Shown: in pieces, positions 41,988 through 50,770 of the stretch
Numbering within the stretch: the first letter of the stretch is position 1
How the letters are laid out: every line of letters starts with the position of its first letter
Source of the DNA: Nonomuraea sp. SYSU D8015
GTDB taxonomy: Bacteria; Actinomycetota; Actinomycetes; Streptosporangiales; Streptosporangiaceae
NCBI RefSeq assembly: GCF_008065375.1
Contig: NZ_VJYI01000027.1
Span: 62,001-126,000, forward strand
Direction: 5' to 3'
Length of the DNA stretch: 64,000 nucleotides
Notes under the pieces: generated by a model
What the model was told of the DNA's origin: nothing
Database searches by the model: none
What the model saw: only the letters and a program-made list of their open reading frames with translations
Program-made: the position numbers and the translations under genes

Positions 41988-42371
41988 ATGAACGTCACGG
42001 AATCGGCGCTGTGGTTCACCGTGGAGGATCTGGCCGCCTCCGTCCGGTTCTTCACCTCGCACCTGCGCTTCCGCGAGGCGGTCGTCGGCGACGGGTTCAC
42101 CTGCCTGACACGCGACGACGCGGCCGTCGACATCGTCCTGCAGCAGCGCGACGCCGGACGTCCGCCCCGGCCGTCTGCCGGACGCCCCGGCGTCATCGTC
42201 TCCTTCACGGTGACCGGCATCGTCGCTGAGCACGAACGGCTGCGTCGCGAGGACGCCCCGATCACCACGCCGCTGCGCGAAGCGCCGTGGGGGGAGTGGC
42301 AACTGCGGCTGACCGACCCCAACGGCATCGTCGTGCAACTCGTCGAATGGGTCCCGCCTGCCGGGTTCTGA
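41988..42371 (+). CDS. VOC-superfamily (glyoxalase/bleomycin resistance-like) protein
   Basis: A 127-residue protein with the betaalphabetabetabeta pattern: ALWFTVEDLAASVRFFTSHL, FRFREAVV-like strand, AVDIVLQQRD, VSFTVTGIVAEHERLRREDA and C-terminal LTDPNGIVVQLVEWVPP with the usual Asp-Pro-Asn-Gly turn. ATG 41988 begins the conserved fold; ATG 41940 would add 16 residues. It could bind or modify a small toxic molecule. Its divergence from a LysR-type gene suggests inducible control. Confidence 0.85.
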   Translation: MNVTESALWFTVEDLAASVRFFTSHLRFREAVVGDGFTCLTRDDAAVDIVLQQRDAGRPPRPSAGRPGVIVSFTVTGIVAEHERLRREDAPITTPLREAPWGEWQLRLTDPNGIVVQLVEWVPPAGF

Positions 42372-42463
42372 CCCCCACTCCGCCTTTCCCGCGCGCCCAC
42401 ACGTCCGGTGGAGTACAGCGTGCGCATGAGGCGAACAACGTACGTACCTGAAGAAGGCTTTGC

Positions 42464-42875
42464 ATGAACATCAGCAGTTCGCGTCGCCGGCTGATCCTGA
42501 TCGTCCTGTGTCTCAGCACGCTGGTGCTGCCTGTCGGACCGCTTCGGCCGCCGTCGCGTCGTGGTCATCGGGCCGGCGCTGTTCGGCGCTGCCTGGCTCG
42601 CGGCCGCCCACGCCGCCGATCCCGTCCAGCTCGCCGCCGCCCGCGTGGCGATGGGTGTCGGCGGCGCCCTCATCATGCCCAGCGCGCTGTCCATCCTGAT
42701 CACCGTGTTCGACGAGCGGGAGCACCGCAAGGCGCTGACCGCGTGGAGCGCCGTCGCCATGGTCGGCCTGGTCGGCGGTCCAGTCCTGCGCGGCGGCAAG
42801 GAGGCCGGGGCGCCGGGTCCGGCGGGCCCCACCGGCGCGACGACGCGCGAGCTCGCGACGCCCACCCACTCCTGA
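42464..42875 (+). pseudogene. MFS transporter with large internal deletion
   Basis: ATG 42464 starts SSRRRLILIVLCLSTLVLPV, the first helix of a DHA2-like MFS protein. After a shift the sequence jumps to VVIGPALFGAAWLAAAHAAD and LAAARVAMGVGGALIMPSAL, with FDEREHRKALTAWSAVAMVG (helices 3-5), and then ends in a non-conserved tail. Helix 2, motif A and everything after helix 5 are missing. It cannot be a functional carrier. Confidence 0.75.
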
Positions 42876-42917
42876 CCTGACCCTTACCCCTATCGACACC
42901 GTACTGAGGAGAGATTC

Positions 42918-44375
42918 ATGACCACGGAACTGAGCTGGAACGCCGAGGGCTCCTGGACCGCGCAGGGCGACTGGGGCCTGCGCGACTCGGCCGGCCGCCG
43001 CTTCGAGCGCGAGCACTGGCAGGCCCGGCTCGACGAGCTGCGCGCCGCGCACCACGTCCCGGGCGCCGCGCTGGCCGTGCTGACCGACGGCCGGGTGCAC
43101 GAGCTGACCAGCGGCGTGCTGCACCGCGGCACCGGTGTGGAGGTGACGACGGACTCGGTGTTCCTGTCCGGCTCGATCGCCAAGGTCTACACCGCCACGC
43201 TCGTCATGCGGCTGATCGACGAGGGCCGGCTGGGCCTGGACACGCGGGTGGCCGACGTGCTGCCCGAGTTCGCCACCCCGGACCCCCGGTCAACCGCCGA
43301 GATCACCGTCCGGCACCTGCTGTCCCACACCGGCGGCGTCACCAACGACTTCAACCACGACAGCGGTCGCGGCGACGACTGTCTCGCCTTGTATGTCCAG
43401 GCCGCCAGGGACGTGCCGCTGGACTGCCCGCCCGGCACCGCGATCTCCTACGGCGGGCTCGGCTACGTGGTGCTCGGCCGGCTCATCGAGGTGCTCACCG
43501 GCCGGACCTGGGACCAGGCGCTCAAGGACCTGCTGTTCACCCCGCTCGGCCTGGAGCGTTCGATGACGCTGCCGGAGGAGGCGCTGCGCTTCCGGACGGC
43601 GATGAGCCACCTGGGGGAGCCCGGCGCCGACCCCGACCCGGCGCCGGTCTGGGACCTGATGCCGCGCTCGGCCGGCCCGGCCGGCCGCGTCATCGTCTCC
43701 GCCGGCGACATGGCCCGCTTCGCCAAGCTGCACCTCGACGGTGGCCTCGCCCCCGACGGCACCCGCGTGCTGTCGGCGGAGGCGGTCGCCGCGATGCAGC
43801 GCCGCGAGGTCGACGTGCCCGACAAGTGGACGGTCTCCGCCGACGGCTGGGGCCTCGGCTGGACCCTCTACGACTGGGCCGGCATCCCCGGCTACGGCCA
43901 CGACGGCGCCGCCATCGGCCAGTACGCCTACCTGCGGGTCGTCCCGCACGCCGGGCTCGTCCTCGTCCTGATGACCAACGGCGGCAGTGCCCGCCTGCTC
44001 TACGCCGACCTGTTCCGCGAGTTGCTCGCCGAGCTGGCCGGGGTCACCATGCCCGCCCCGTTCGGGCCGCCGGCGCAGCCGCCCGCCGTCGACCTCGCCC
44101 CGCTGCTCGGCACCTACCGGCGCGAAGGCGTGGTCATCACGGTCAGCAGGGGCGTGGACGGCGGCGCGCACATGCGGTACGAGTTCATCGATGGCATGAA
44201 GGACATGTCCCCGCCCTTGGACATGGACCTCACCCCAGTGACCCCGACCGTGTTCGCCGCCTCCGGCGCGGGCCCCTCCTTCAGCGAGGACTACATGCCC
44301 GTCGTCTTCTCCACCCTGTCCGACGGGACCGCCTGCGTATACGTCGGCATGCGCGCCACCCCCAAGATCACCTGA
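42918..44375 (+). CDS. serine hydrolase (beta-lactamase family) with altered second motif
   Basis: A 485-residue cytosolic-looking protein (no signal peptide). The nucleophile motif is SIAK (Ser86, Lys89), and the third motif is GHDGAAIGQYA. The second motif is YGG (178-180) instead of YxN, so the asparagine is missing. The C-terminal 110 residues (LLGTYRREGVVITVSRGVDG) form a beta domain like those of esterase EstB/DAP relatives. AGGAGAG gives a good ribosome-binding site. It lies just after the MFS remnant and converges on the WYL regulator gene. Confidence 0.87.
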   Translation: MTTELSWNAEGSWTAQGDWGLRDSAGRRFEREHWQARLDELRAAHHVPGAALAVLTDGRVHELTSGVLHRGTGVEVTTDSVFLSGSIAKVYTATLVMRLIDEGRLGLDTRVADVLPEFATPDPRSTAEITVRHLLSHTGGVTNDFNHDSGRGDDCLALYVQAARDVPLDCPPGTAISYGGLGYVVLGRLIEVLTGRTWDQALKDLLFTPLGLERSMTLPEEALRFRTAMSHLGEPGADPDPAPVWDLMPRSAGPAGRVIVSAGDMARFAKLHLDGGLAPDGTRVLSAEAVAAMQRREVDVPDKWTVSADGWGLGWTLYDWAGIPGYGHDGAAIGQYAYLRVVPHAGLVLVLMTNGGSARLLYADLFRELLAELAGVTMPAPFGPPAQPPAVDLAPLLGTYRREGVVITVSRGVDGGAHMRYEFIDGMKDMSPPLDMDLTPVTPTVFAASGAGPSFSEDYMPVVFSTLSDGTACVYVGMRATPKIT

Positions 44376-44438
44376 TGTCGGCGCGGAGGCGTACGACCTG
44401 GTCGGGGAAGCCGCACGGCGACTGAGATGAGGGGCATC

Positions 44439-45455
44439 TCAGTCGCCCGCCGCCGGCTCGCCGGCGGTCTTCTCGGACGCCGCGCCGTCCGTCGGCGGCC
44501 CCGCCGCCCGGGCCGCTCGGCCGGCCAGCTCGCGCAGGTACGCCACCAGCTCCGGCGGCTCGTGCACCTCGAACTCGCAGCCGAGCGACAGCAGCCGCCA
44601 CGCCGTCCACTCCAGGGTGTCGGTGTGGCCGTTCAGCCGGCAGCTGCCCGCGTCGATGGGCTGCAGGTCGCCGGGAGAGTCGCCGACCCGCCCGGCCACC
44701 CGCTCGATCGGCGCGTGCAGGGTCGCCACCGTCCGGTAGACCGGAGCCAGTTCCAGCAGCTTGCCGGTCACATACGCGGCCGCGTCCGCCGCGGGCAGCT
44801 GCCGCGGCGCGGTACGCACGGCGATGCACGTCAGTTCCCCGATCCGGTCCACCCGGAAGATCCGCCAGTCGTCCCGGTCGTTGTCGTAGCCGACCAGGTA
44901 CCAGCGCCGCCCCGCCGAGACCAGCCGGTACGGCTCCACCCGGCGCTCGCCGGTCACCCCGTCGTGCCGGCGGTACGACAAGCGCAGCCGCTCCCGGTTG
45001 GCGATGGCCGAGGCCAGCGTGGCCAGCCGCTCCGGGTCGACTGCGGGCTGCTCCCAGGTCAGCAGCGGCTCGGTGGCCGCGCCGAGCGCGCCGACCCGGT
45101 GCCGCAGCTTGGCGGGCAGCACCTGCTCCAGCTTGGCCAGCGCCCGTACCGACGCCTCCTCGATGCCGGCCACCGCGTGCCCGGCCGCGGTGCGCAGCCC
45201 CACCGCGATCGCCACCGCCTCCTCCTCATCCAGCAGCAGCGGCGGCATCGCCTTGCCGGCGGCCAGCCGGTACCCGCCGACCGCGCCCATCGTGGCGTTC
45301 ACCGGGTAGCCCAGTTCGCGGAGCCGGTCCACGTCTCGGCGGATGGTGCGCAGGCTCACGCCCAGCCGCGCGGCCAGCTCGCTGCCCGGCCACTCGCGGG
45401 GGGTCTGCAGCAACGACAGCAGGCTCAGCAGCCGGCCTGAGGTATCTGAAGACAT
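44439..45455 (-). CDS. HTH/WYL-domain transcriptional regulator (pair 1)
   Basis: A 338-residue DeoR-like regulator. The N-terminal HTH (RLLSLLSLLQTPREWPGSEL and AARLGVSLRTIRRDVDRLRE-LGYPV) is followed by the wing GGYRLAAG. The WYL domain (about 150-260) contains the motif RRWYLVGYDNDRDDWRIFRV-DRI, and the C-terminal WCX segment ends near residue 320. It is divergent from an epoxide hydrolase gene 62 bases away. An almost mirror-image pair lies at 52173-54345. Confidence 0.92.
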   Translation of the reverse strand: MSSDTSGRLLSLLSLLQTPREWPGSELAARLGVSLRTIRRDVDRLRELGYPVNATMGAVGGYRLAAGKAMPPLLLDEEEAVAIAVGLRTAAGHAVAGIEEASVRALAKLEQVLPAKLRHRVGALGAATEPLLTWEQPAVDPERLATLASAIANRERLRLSYRRHDGVTGERRVEPYRLVSAGRRWYLVGYDNDRDDWRIFRVDRIGELTCIAVRTAPRQLPAADAAAYVTGKLLELAPVYRTVATLHAPIERVAGRVGDSPGDLQPIDAGSCRLNGHTDTLEWTAWRLLSLGCEFEVHEPPELVAYLRELAGRAARAAGPPTDGAASEKTAGEPAAGD

Positions 45456-45494
45456 GAATCAAGAATGCCAGCCATATGTGCCAGAACCTGACCT

Positions 45495-45516
45495 ACATGA
45501 ATCCTAGGGTGATTCA
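45495..45516. promoter_or_regulatory. candidate WYL operator in the epoxide hydrolase/WYL gap (pair 1)
   Basis: TGAATC (45498-45503) and GATTCA (45511-45516) form an inverted repeat with a 7-base spacer directly before the hydrolase start. The longer half-site ACATGAATC also occurs at 45452-45460 over the regulator start, giving three half-sites in the 62-base gap. Confidence 0.5.
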
Positions 45517-45517
45517 C

Positions 45518-46654
45518 ATGACGCCATTCCGGATCGACATCCCGCAAGCCGACCTCGACGACCTGCGCGACAGGCTGACCCGTACCCGCTGGCCCCGGCA
45601 ACTGCCCGGCGACGACTGGAGCCGCGGGGTGCCGGTGGACTACCTGCGGGACCTGGTCGACCACTGGGCGGGCGGATACGACTGGCGCGTCCACGAGGCG
45701 CGGCTGAACCAGTTCCCCCAGTTCATCACCGGCATCGACGGGCTGGACGTGCACTTCCTGCATGTACGCTCCCCGGAGCCGGACGCGCTGCCGCTGATCC
45801 TCACGCACGGCTGGCCCAACTCGTTCGTAGAGTTCGCCGATCTGATCGGCCCGCTGACCGATCCTCGCGCGCACGGGGCCGACCCGGCGCACGCCTTCCA
45901 CGTCGTGGTGCCGTCGGTGCCGGGCTTCGGCTTCTCCCAGGCCCCGCCGCGAACCGGGTTCACGGTCGAGCGGGTGGCCCGGATGTGGGCCGAGCTGATG
46001 GCCCGCCTCGGCTACGACCGGTACGGCACCCAGGGCGGCGACCTGGGCGCCTACATCGCGCCGGCGGTGGCCGCGGCGGACCCGGAGCACGTCGTCGGCG
46101 TGCACATCGACGGCGGGTTCGGCTTCCCGACCGAGGCCGACGTGCCGGACATGAACGACGCCGAGCGGGCCGAATGGCAGATGATGCAACAGTGGATGAG
46201 CGGCGGCGTGGACCATCACGCGCTGCTGCGGGCCGCGCCGCAGACCTTCGCCTACGCCTGGAACGACTCCCCGGTCGGGCTGCTGGCCTGGCTGATCCAG
46301 AAGTTCAAGGAGTTCAGCATCACGGTGGACACTCCTGAGCAGGCCATCGACCGGGACCTGATGCTGACCAACGCCTCGCTGTACTGGTTCACCGGCACGT
46401 CAGGGTCGTCCTCGTGGCCGATGTACGAGCGCGTGACCCTGGCCGAGGACGGCGCTTTCGCCTGGCCGAAGGGGCAGAACCGGGTGCCGTCCGGCGTGTA
46501 TGGGGGCGGCTCCGCTCTGATGCGCCGCCTCGCCGAGCGGGACAACAAGATCGTTCACTGGCCGGAGGGGAATCCCGGCGGCCACTTCGTGGCGATGGAG
46601 GTGCCGCAGGACCACGCGGCCGACATCCGGGCGTTCTTCGGCGCGTTGCGGTGA
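45518..46654 (+). CDS. epoxide hydrolase family protein (pair 1)
   Basis: A 378-residue alpha/beta hydrolase with an N-terminal EHN cap segment (FRIDIPQADLDDLRDRLTRT-RWP). The oxyanion motif is HGWP (98-101). The nucleophile Asp175 is in GTQGGDLGAYIAP, and a late histidine is in GGHFVAMEVP. It hydrolyses epoxides or related esters; the substrate is unknown. ATG 45518 begins the EHN domain, and two in-frame ATGs further upstream are less likely. The last codon overlaps a small downstream fragment (GTGA). Expression is probably under the divergent WYL regulator. Confidence 0.92.
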   Translation: MTPFRIDIPQADLDDLRDRLTRTRWPRQLPGDDWSRGVPVDYLRDLVDHWAGGYDWRVHEARLNQFPQFITGIDGLDVHFLHVRSPEPDALPLILTHGWPNSFVEFADLIGPLTDPRAHGADPAHAFHVVVPSVPGFGFSQAPPRTGFTVERVARMWAELMARLGYDRYGTQGGDLGAYIAPAVAAADPEHVVGVHIDGGFGFPTEADVPDMNDAERAEWQMMQQWMSGGVDHHALLRAAPQTFAYAWNDSPVGLLAWLIQKFKEFSITVDTPEQAIDRDLMLTNASLYWFTGTSGSSSWPMYERVTLAEDGAFAWPKGQNRVPSGVYGGGSALMRRLAERDNKIVHWPEGNPGGHFVAMEVPQDHAADIRAFFGALR

Positions 46655-46734
46655 CGAACCTGACGTGGGCACAGGTGTGCGCCCGGCACCTGGAGCGGCA
46701 CGCGCTCCACGGCGCTAGCGACCAAGAGAGCTGA
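46651..46734 (+). pseudogene. winged-helix DNA-glycosylase-like (AlkZ/YcaQ) N-terminal stub
   Basis: GTG 46651 overlaps the hydrolase stop and reads MTNLTWAQVCARHLERHALH-GASDQES then stop. LTWAQVxARRLxRHxL is the start of actinobacterial winged-helix proteins of the AlkZ/YcaQ type. Only 27 codons remain. Confidence 0.5.
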
Positions 46735-46952
46735 CCGTCCGCAGCCGCGCCCAGGTCGGCACCCAGTGGCGTACGGCACCGGGTGCCGGCCCGGTCCCCC
46801 GCCTGACCGACCTGCCCGCTGGTCGTCTGGGCGGGGCTGAGAGGAACGCCGTCCTGTTCGGCACCCCGCTGCCTGCCGTCCACGACCTGACCGGCCTGAC
46901 ACCGCGCACCTTCCGCGACTGGGCGGCCGAGGACCTCGACGCCTTCAGGTGA
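46735..46952 (+). pseudogene. NmrA-like/NAD(P)H-binding protein, C-terminal fragment
   Basis: The final frame reads AVLFGTPLPAVHDLTGLTPR, then TFRDWAAEDLDAFR and stop. The TPRTFxDWxxExxxxF ending is that of NmrA-type proteins. It has no start and follows the AlkZ stub directly, so two unrelated fragments are joined here. Confidence 0.5.
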
Positions 46953-46973
46953 GCAGCCCCTAATGAGAGGTGG

Positions 46974-47843
46974 TCAGCGGGCGAGCAGGGCGCGCAGGGC
47001 CTTGGCGATGTCGGCCGGGGCCTCCTCGGCCATGAAGTGGCCGCAGGTGACGGTCTCGTGCCGCAGGTCGGGCGCCCAGGCCCGCCACAACGCCGCCGCG
47101 TCGTACCCGAGTGCGGCGCCCCAGTCCTGCTGCAGCACGGTCACCGGCATCCGCAGAAGGTTGCCGGCCTCCCGGTCCGCCAGGTCGTGCTCGACGTCGA
47201 TGCCGGCGGAGGCGCGGTAGTCGGCGACGATCGAGGGGATCGCCTGCCGGCACGCCTCCAGGTAGGCGGCGCGGACGTCGTCCGGGATCGCCTGCGGGTC
47301 GCCGGTCCACAGGTCGAGGAAATGGCCGAAGAACGCGTCCGCGCTGGCGGCGATCATGCGCTCGGGCAGGCCGGGCGGCTGCGCCATCAGGTACAGGTGG
47401 AAGCCGACGGCCGCGCCCGCGCCCCGCAGCACGTCCCACATGTCCACGGTCGGCAGCACGTCCAGGCAGGCCAGATGGGAGATCGCCGCCGGGTGGTCGA
47501 GCCCGGCGCGGAAGGCGACCAGGGCGCCGCGGTCGTGCCCGGCCAGCGCGAACCGCTCGAACCCGAGCTCACGGGCCAGCCTCACCACGTCGGCGGCCAT
47601 GGTGCGCTTGGCATAGGTGCCGGGGCCGGCCTCGGCGGGCTTGTCGCTGGCGCCGTACCCGCGCAGGTCGGGGCAGACCACGGTGTGGTCGGCGGCCAGG
47701 TCGGCGGCGACGTGCCGCCACATCAGGTGGGTCTGAGGAAAACCGTGCAGCAGGACGATCGGGCTGCCCGAGCCCGCGACGGCCACGTTGAGCGACACAC
47801 CGTCGGCGACGGGGACGCGCCGGTAGTCGAACCCGGTGATCAT
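46974..47843 (-). CDS. alpha/beta-fold hydrolase (haloacetate dehalogenase/epoxide hydrolase type)
   Basis: A 289-residue enzyme. It shows oxyanion motif HGFPQTHLMW, PDLRGYGASDKP, nucleophile Asp104 in AGHDRGALVA and histidine in TCGHFMAEEAP. The HDRG elbow and length match fluoroacetate dehalogenases and soluble epoxide hydrolases. The halide-pocket His-Trp pair of dehalogenases is not evident (LYLMAQPP instead), so dehalogenation is uncertain. GAGGAGCGG precedes ATG 47843. It is divergent from the SARP regulator 101 bases away, which might control it. Confidence 0.9.
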   Translation of the reverse strand: MITGFDYRRVPVADGVSLNVAVAGSGSPIVLLHGFPQTHLMWRHVAADLAADHTVVCPDLRGYGASDKPAEAGPGTYAKRTMAADVVRLARELGFERFALAGHDRGALVAFRAGLDHPAAISHLACLDVLPTVDMWDVLRGAGAAVGFHLYLMAQPPGLPERMIAASADAFFGHFLDLWTGDPQAIPDDVRAAYLEACRQAIPSIVADYRASAGIDVEHDLADREAGNLLRMPVTVLQQDWGAALGYDAAALWRAWAPDLRHETVTCGHFMAEEAPADIAKALRALLAR

Positions 47844-47944
47844 GATTTCCGCTCCTCTTGCGATGACTGATCCGGTCGGCTCCAGCGTGCCGGGCGCGAA
47901 TGAGCATCCGATCAGCGCGCTACCGTGGCTGGCGGGGGAGGGTG

Positions 47945-50050
47945 ATGTCGGCGGTGCGGGTCGGGTTCGGGGTGCTGGGGCCGGTGACGGCCTGGGACGG
48001 GGCCGGGGGCGTGATCGACGTGAAGGGTCCGCGGCATCGGGCGGTGCTGGCCCGGCTGATCGTCGCCAGACGCCGGGTCGTGCCCGTCTCCCACCTGGTC
48101 GCCGACCTGTGGGAGGACGACCCGCCGGAGGGTGCGGTGGGCGCGGTGCGTACGTTCGTCGCGGCGCTGCGCCGCGCGCTGGAGCCCGACCGGCCACCCC
48201 GGACCGCGCCACGGTTGCTGGTCACCGAAGGGCCCGGGTACGCGTTGCGCCCCGCCCCCGACGCGGTGGACGCCTGGCGCTTCGAGCAGGCGGTCACCGC
48301 GGCGCTTCCACCCGAGGAGGTCGCCGAGCGGCTGGAGGAGGCACTGGGCTGGTGGCGCGGGCCCGCGTACGCCGACTTCGCCGACCAGGCGTGGGCGCGG
48401 GCGGAGCGGTCCCGGCTGGCCGAGCTGCGGCTGCGCGCCGTCGAACGGCAGGCCGAGGCGCGGCTGGCGACGGGGCTGGCGGCCGAGGCGGTGCCGGATC
48501 TGGACGCGCACGTGGCCGAGCACCCGTGGCGGGAGGACGCGTGGCGGCTGCTGGCCCTGGCGCTGTACCGTACCGGCCGCCAGGGCGACGCCCTCGCGGT
48601 GCTGCGCCGGGCGCGCGCCCTGCTGGTGGAGCATCTGGGCGTGGACCCGGGGCCGCGCCTGCGCGCTCTGGAGGCCGACATCCTGCGCCACGCGCCCCAT
48701 CTGGACCCGGCGCCGGACACGGCGGGGTCGGTGTGGGCGCAGGCGGCGGCCGCCTACGACCGCAGCGTGCCGTCGGGCGCCCGGGCGCGGCTGGAGTCCA
48801 CGATGAGCCTGATGCGCGACCTGGCCGTCACCGGCGGAGCCGGGCTGGTGGCGGCGCGCCGGCACCGCGTGGCGGCGATCGCGGCGGCGGAGGAGCTGGG
48901 CGATGTGGAGCTGACCGCGCGGGTGATCGGCTCGTACGACGTGCCGGCGATCTGGACCCGTTCGGACGACCCGGCGCAGGCGGCCCAGGTCGTCGCGGCG
49001 GCCGGAGGTGCCCTGGCCGCCTTCCCGCCCACCGCCCCTGAGGCGACGCGAGCCCGCCTGCTGGCCACGATCGCCCTGGAATCACGGAGCGGAGTCCCCG
49101 TGGTAGGCGGTGGTGCGGCGGAACGGCGTACAGGTGTCCTGGGGTCCCGTGGTGACACCGGACGATCAGAGGGCGCGCCGGCCGGTGTCACCGATCGCGG
49201 CACGCGTGGGGCCGAGGCGGCCCGGCAGGCGGAGGAGATCGCTCGGCGGCTGGACGATCCGGCGCTGCTGGCGTTCGCGCTCAACGGCGTGTTCATGCAG
49301 AGCTTCCACCGTACGGGCCTGGCCGGCCGCCGCGACGAGATCGGCGCCGAGCTGGTGGCGCTGTCGGCCCGGCACGGAATGGACACCTACGAGGTCCTCG
49401 GCCACCTCATCCGGCTGCAGGCCCGCTGCGCCCTCGGCGACTTCGCCGGCGCCGACCGGCACGCGGCCGCCGCGGAAGGGCTGGCGGAGCGGCATGAGCG
49501 GCCGCTGGTGGGGGTGTTCACCGGCTGGTACCGGGCACTGCGGCTGGACGCGGCCGGCCACGCGACTCCGGACGAGGCCGAAACCGCTTACCGCGACGCC
49601 GCCGCCCGCCTGGACGGCGCCGGCATGCCGGGACTGGAGCGCGGGCTGCTGCCGCTGGCCGTGCTGTGCATGCGGGTGCGGCGCGGCCTGCCCGTGGACG
49701 CCTCGTGGCTCGACGACCGCCGGCGCCGGCCTCCCCACCGGACGACGGGCGAGACGGACTGGGGACCGTACGAGCCGTGGGTCCGCCCCCTCCTGCTGGC
49801 GGCGGGCGGCCACCCCGAGGAGGCGGCCGCGGCGCTGCGCGAGGTCCCTGACCCGCCGGGTGACCTGCTGATGGAGGCGATGTGGTGCCTGGTGGCCAGG
49901 GCCGCCGTGGCCATCGGCGACCGTGAGGCGATGCGGCGCGCCCGCGACGCCCTCGCCCCCGCGGCCGGGGAGCTGGCGGGAGCGGGCAGCGGCCTGCTCT
50001 CCCTGGGCCCGGTCTCGGACCACCTCGCCGCCCTCCAGGATCCCGGCTGA
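47945..50050 (+). CDS. SARP/BTAD-family transcriptional regulator with long C-terminal helical region
   Basis: A 701-residue protein from ATG 47945, with GGGGGAGGG immediately upstream. An OmpR-type winged helix (VRVGFGVLGPVTAWDGAGGV, then KGPRHRAVLARLIVARRRVV, ADLWEDDPPEGAVGAVRTFV) is followed by the bacterial transcriptional activator domain (about 95-245). The remaining 450 residues are TPR-like helices, with a degenerate spot near 385-420. No NB-ARC motor is seen. SARPs usually activate antibiotic clusters; no biosynthetic cluster is visible here. Confidence 0.88.
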   Translation: MSAVRVGFGVLGPVTAWDGAGGVIDVKGPRHRAVLARLIVARRRVVPVSHLVADLWEDDPPEGAVGAVRTFVAALRRALEPDRPPRTAPRLLVTEGPGYALRPAPDAVDAWRFEQAVTAALPPEEVAERLEEALGWWRGPAYADFADQAWARAERSRLAELRLRAVERQAEARLATGLAAEAVPDLDAHVAEHPWREDAWRLLALALYRTGRQGDALAVLRRARALLVEHLGVDPGPRLRALEADILRHAPHLDPAPDTAGSVWAQAAAAYDRSVPSGARARLESTMSLMRDLAVTGGAGLVAARRHRVAAIAAAEELGDVELTARVIGSYDVPAIWTRSDDPAQAAQVVAAAGGALAAFPPTAPEATRARLLATIALESRSGVPVVGGGAAERRTGVLGSRGDTGRSEGAPAGVTDRGTRGAEAARQAEEIARRLDDPALLAFALNGVFMQSFHRTGLAGRRDEIGAELVALSARHGMDTYEVLGHLIRLQARCALGDFAGADRHAAAAEGLAERHERPLVGVFTGWYRALRLDAAGHATPDEAETAYRDAAARLDGAGMPGLERGLLPLAVLCMRVRRGLPVDASWLDDRRRRPPHRTTGETDWGPYEPWVRPLLLAAGGHPEEAAAALREVPDPPGDLLMEAMWCLVARAAVAIGDREAMRRARDALAPAAGELAGAGSGLLSLGPVSDHLAALQDPG

Positions 50051-50055
50051 GGACG

Positions 50056-50223
50056 TCAGCGGATGGCGATCAGGCCTCTCTGGTAGGCGCGGAAGAGCGG
50101 CCGCGGCACCAGCAGTTCGCGCCCGTTCACGGTGATCGGCACCAGGTCGGGGACGGCTGCCTTCCACTGGCTGCGGCGGTGGCGGGTGTTGCTGCGGGAG
50201 GTCTTGCGCTTGGGTACGGCCAC
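50056..50223 (-). CDS. rpmF: 50S ribosomal protein L32, zinc-independent paralogue
   Basis: A 55-residue protein from GTG 50223: [20 protein letters not shown], then [33 protein letters not shown]. The L32 N-terminus is typical, but the zinc-binding cysteines of ordinary L32 are absent (no Cys at all). It is the last gene of a four-gene cluster of ribosomal paralogues, starting two bases after rpsN stops. It converges on the SARP gene, whose stop is 5 bases away. Confidence 0.9.
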   Translation of the reverse strand: MAVPKRKTSRSNTRHRRSQWKAAVPDLVPITVNGRELLVPRPLFRAYQRGLIAIR

Positions 50224-50225
50224 GA

Positions 50226-50525
50226 TCACCAGCTCGCCTTCGTCACACCGGGCAGCTCGCCCCGGTGTGCCATCTCGCGGAAGCGCACCCTCGACAGCCC
50301 GAACTTGCTCAGGTGCCCGCGGGGGCGGCCGTCGATGGAGTCGCGGTTGCGGACGCGGGTGGCGCTGGCGTCGCGCGGCTGGCGGTTAAGCTCGCGTACG
50401 GCCTGCTCCCGCTCCTGCGGCGTGCCGGTGCGGATGATCTCCTTCAGCTCGGCCCGCCGCGCCGCGTGACGCTCCACGACGGCCTTGCGGCGCTCATTGG
50501 CCACGATCTTGCTCTTCTTGGCCAT
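50226..50525 (-). CDS. rpsN: 30S ribosomal protein S14, zinc-independent (long) paralogue
   Basis: A 99-residue protein: [20 protein letters not shown], ... [49 protein letters not shown]. This is the long S14 form in which the CxxC zinc pair is lost. Its ATG shares a base with the rpmB stop. Under zinc limitation such paralogues replace zinc-containing copies and free bound zinc. Confidence 0.95.
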   Translation of the reverse strand: MAKKSKIVANERRKAVVERHAARRAELKEIIRTGTPQEREQAVRELNRQPRDASATRVRNRDSIDGRPRGHLSKFGLSRVRFREMAHRGELPGVTKASW

Positions 50526-50761
50526 CAGATCTTCTCTCCTCGCGCCCGGATGCGGGCGACGGCCTGCTCGATGCCGATCTTGTCGACGGTCTTGATCGCC
50601 CGGGCGCTGAGCGTCAGCCGGACGAAGCGCCCCTCGCTGGGCAGCCAGTAGCGGCGGCTCTGGATGTTGGGGTTCCACCGCCGGCGGGTGCGCCGGTGGG
50701 AGTGGGAGACGTTGTTGCCGAAGACCGGCTTGACGCCGGTGAGCTGGCAGTGGGCGGACAT
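50525..50761 (-). CDS. rpmB: 50S ribosomal protein L28, zinc-independent paralogue
   Basis: A 78-residue L28: [40 protein letters not shown], then [20 protein letters not shown]. Only one cysteine (Cys5) remains, so the four-cysteine zinc site is absent. It is second in the cluster after rpmG, 9 bases downstream. Confidence 0.95.
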   Translation of the reverse strand: MSAHCQLTGVKPVFGNNVSHSHRRTRRRWNPNIQSRRYWLPSEGRFVRLTLSARAIKTVDKIGIEQAVARIRARGEKI

Positions 50762-50770
50762 CGGTTCCTC

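Noticed and set aside
47836-49041. 401-codon plus-strand ORF overlapping the SARP gene
   Set aside because: Arg/Gly-rich alternative frame of the SARP coding sequence.
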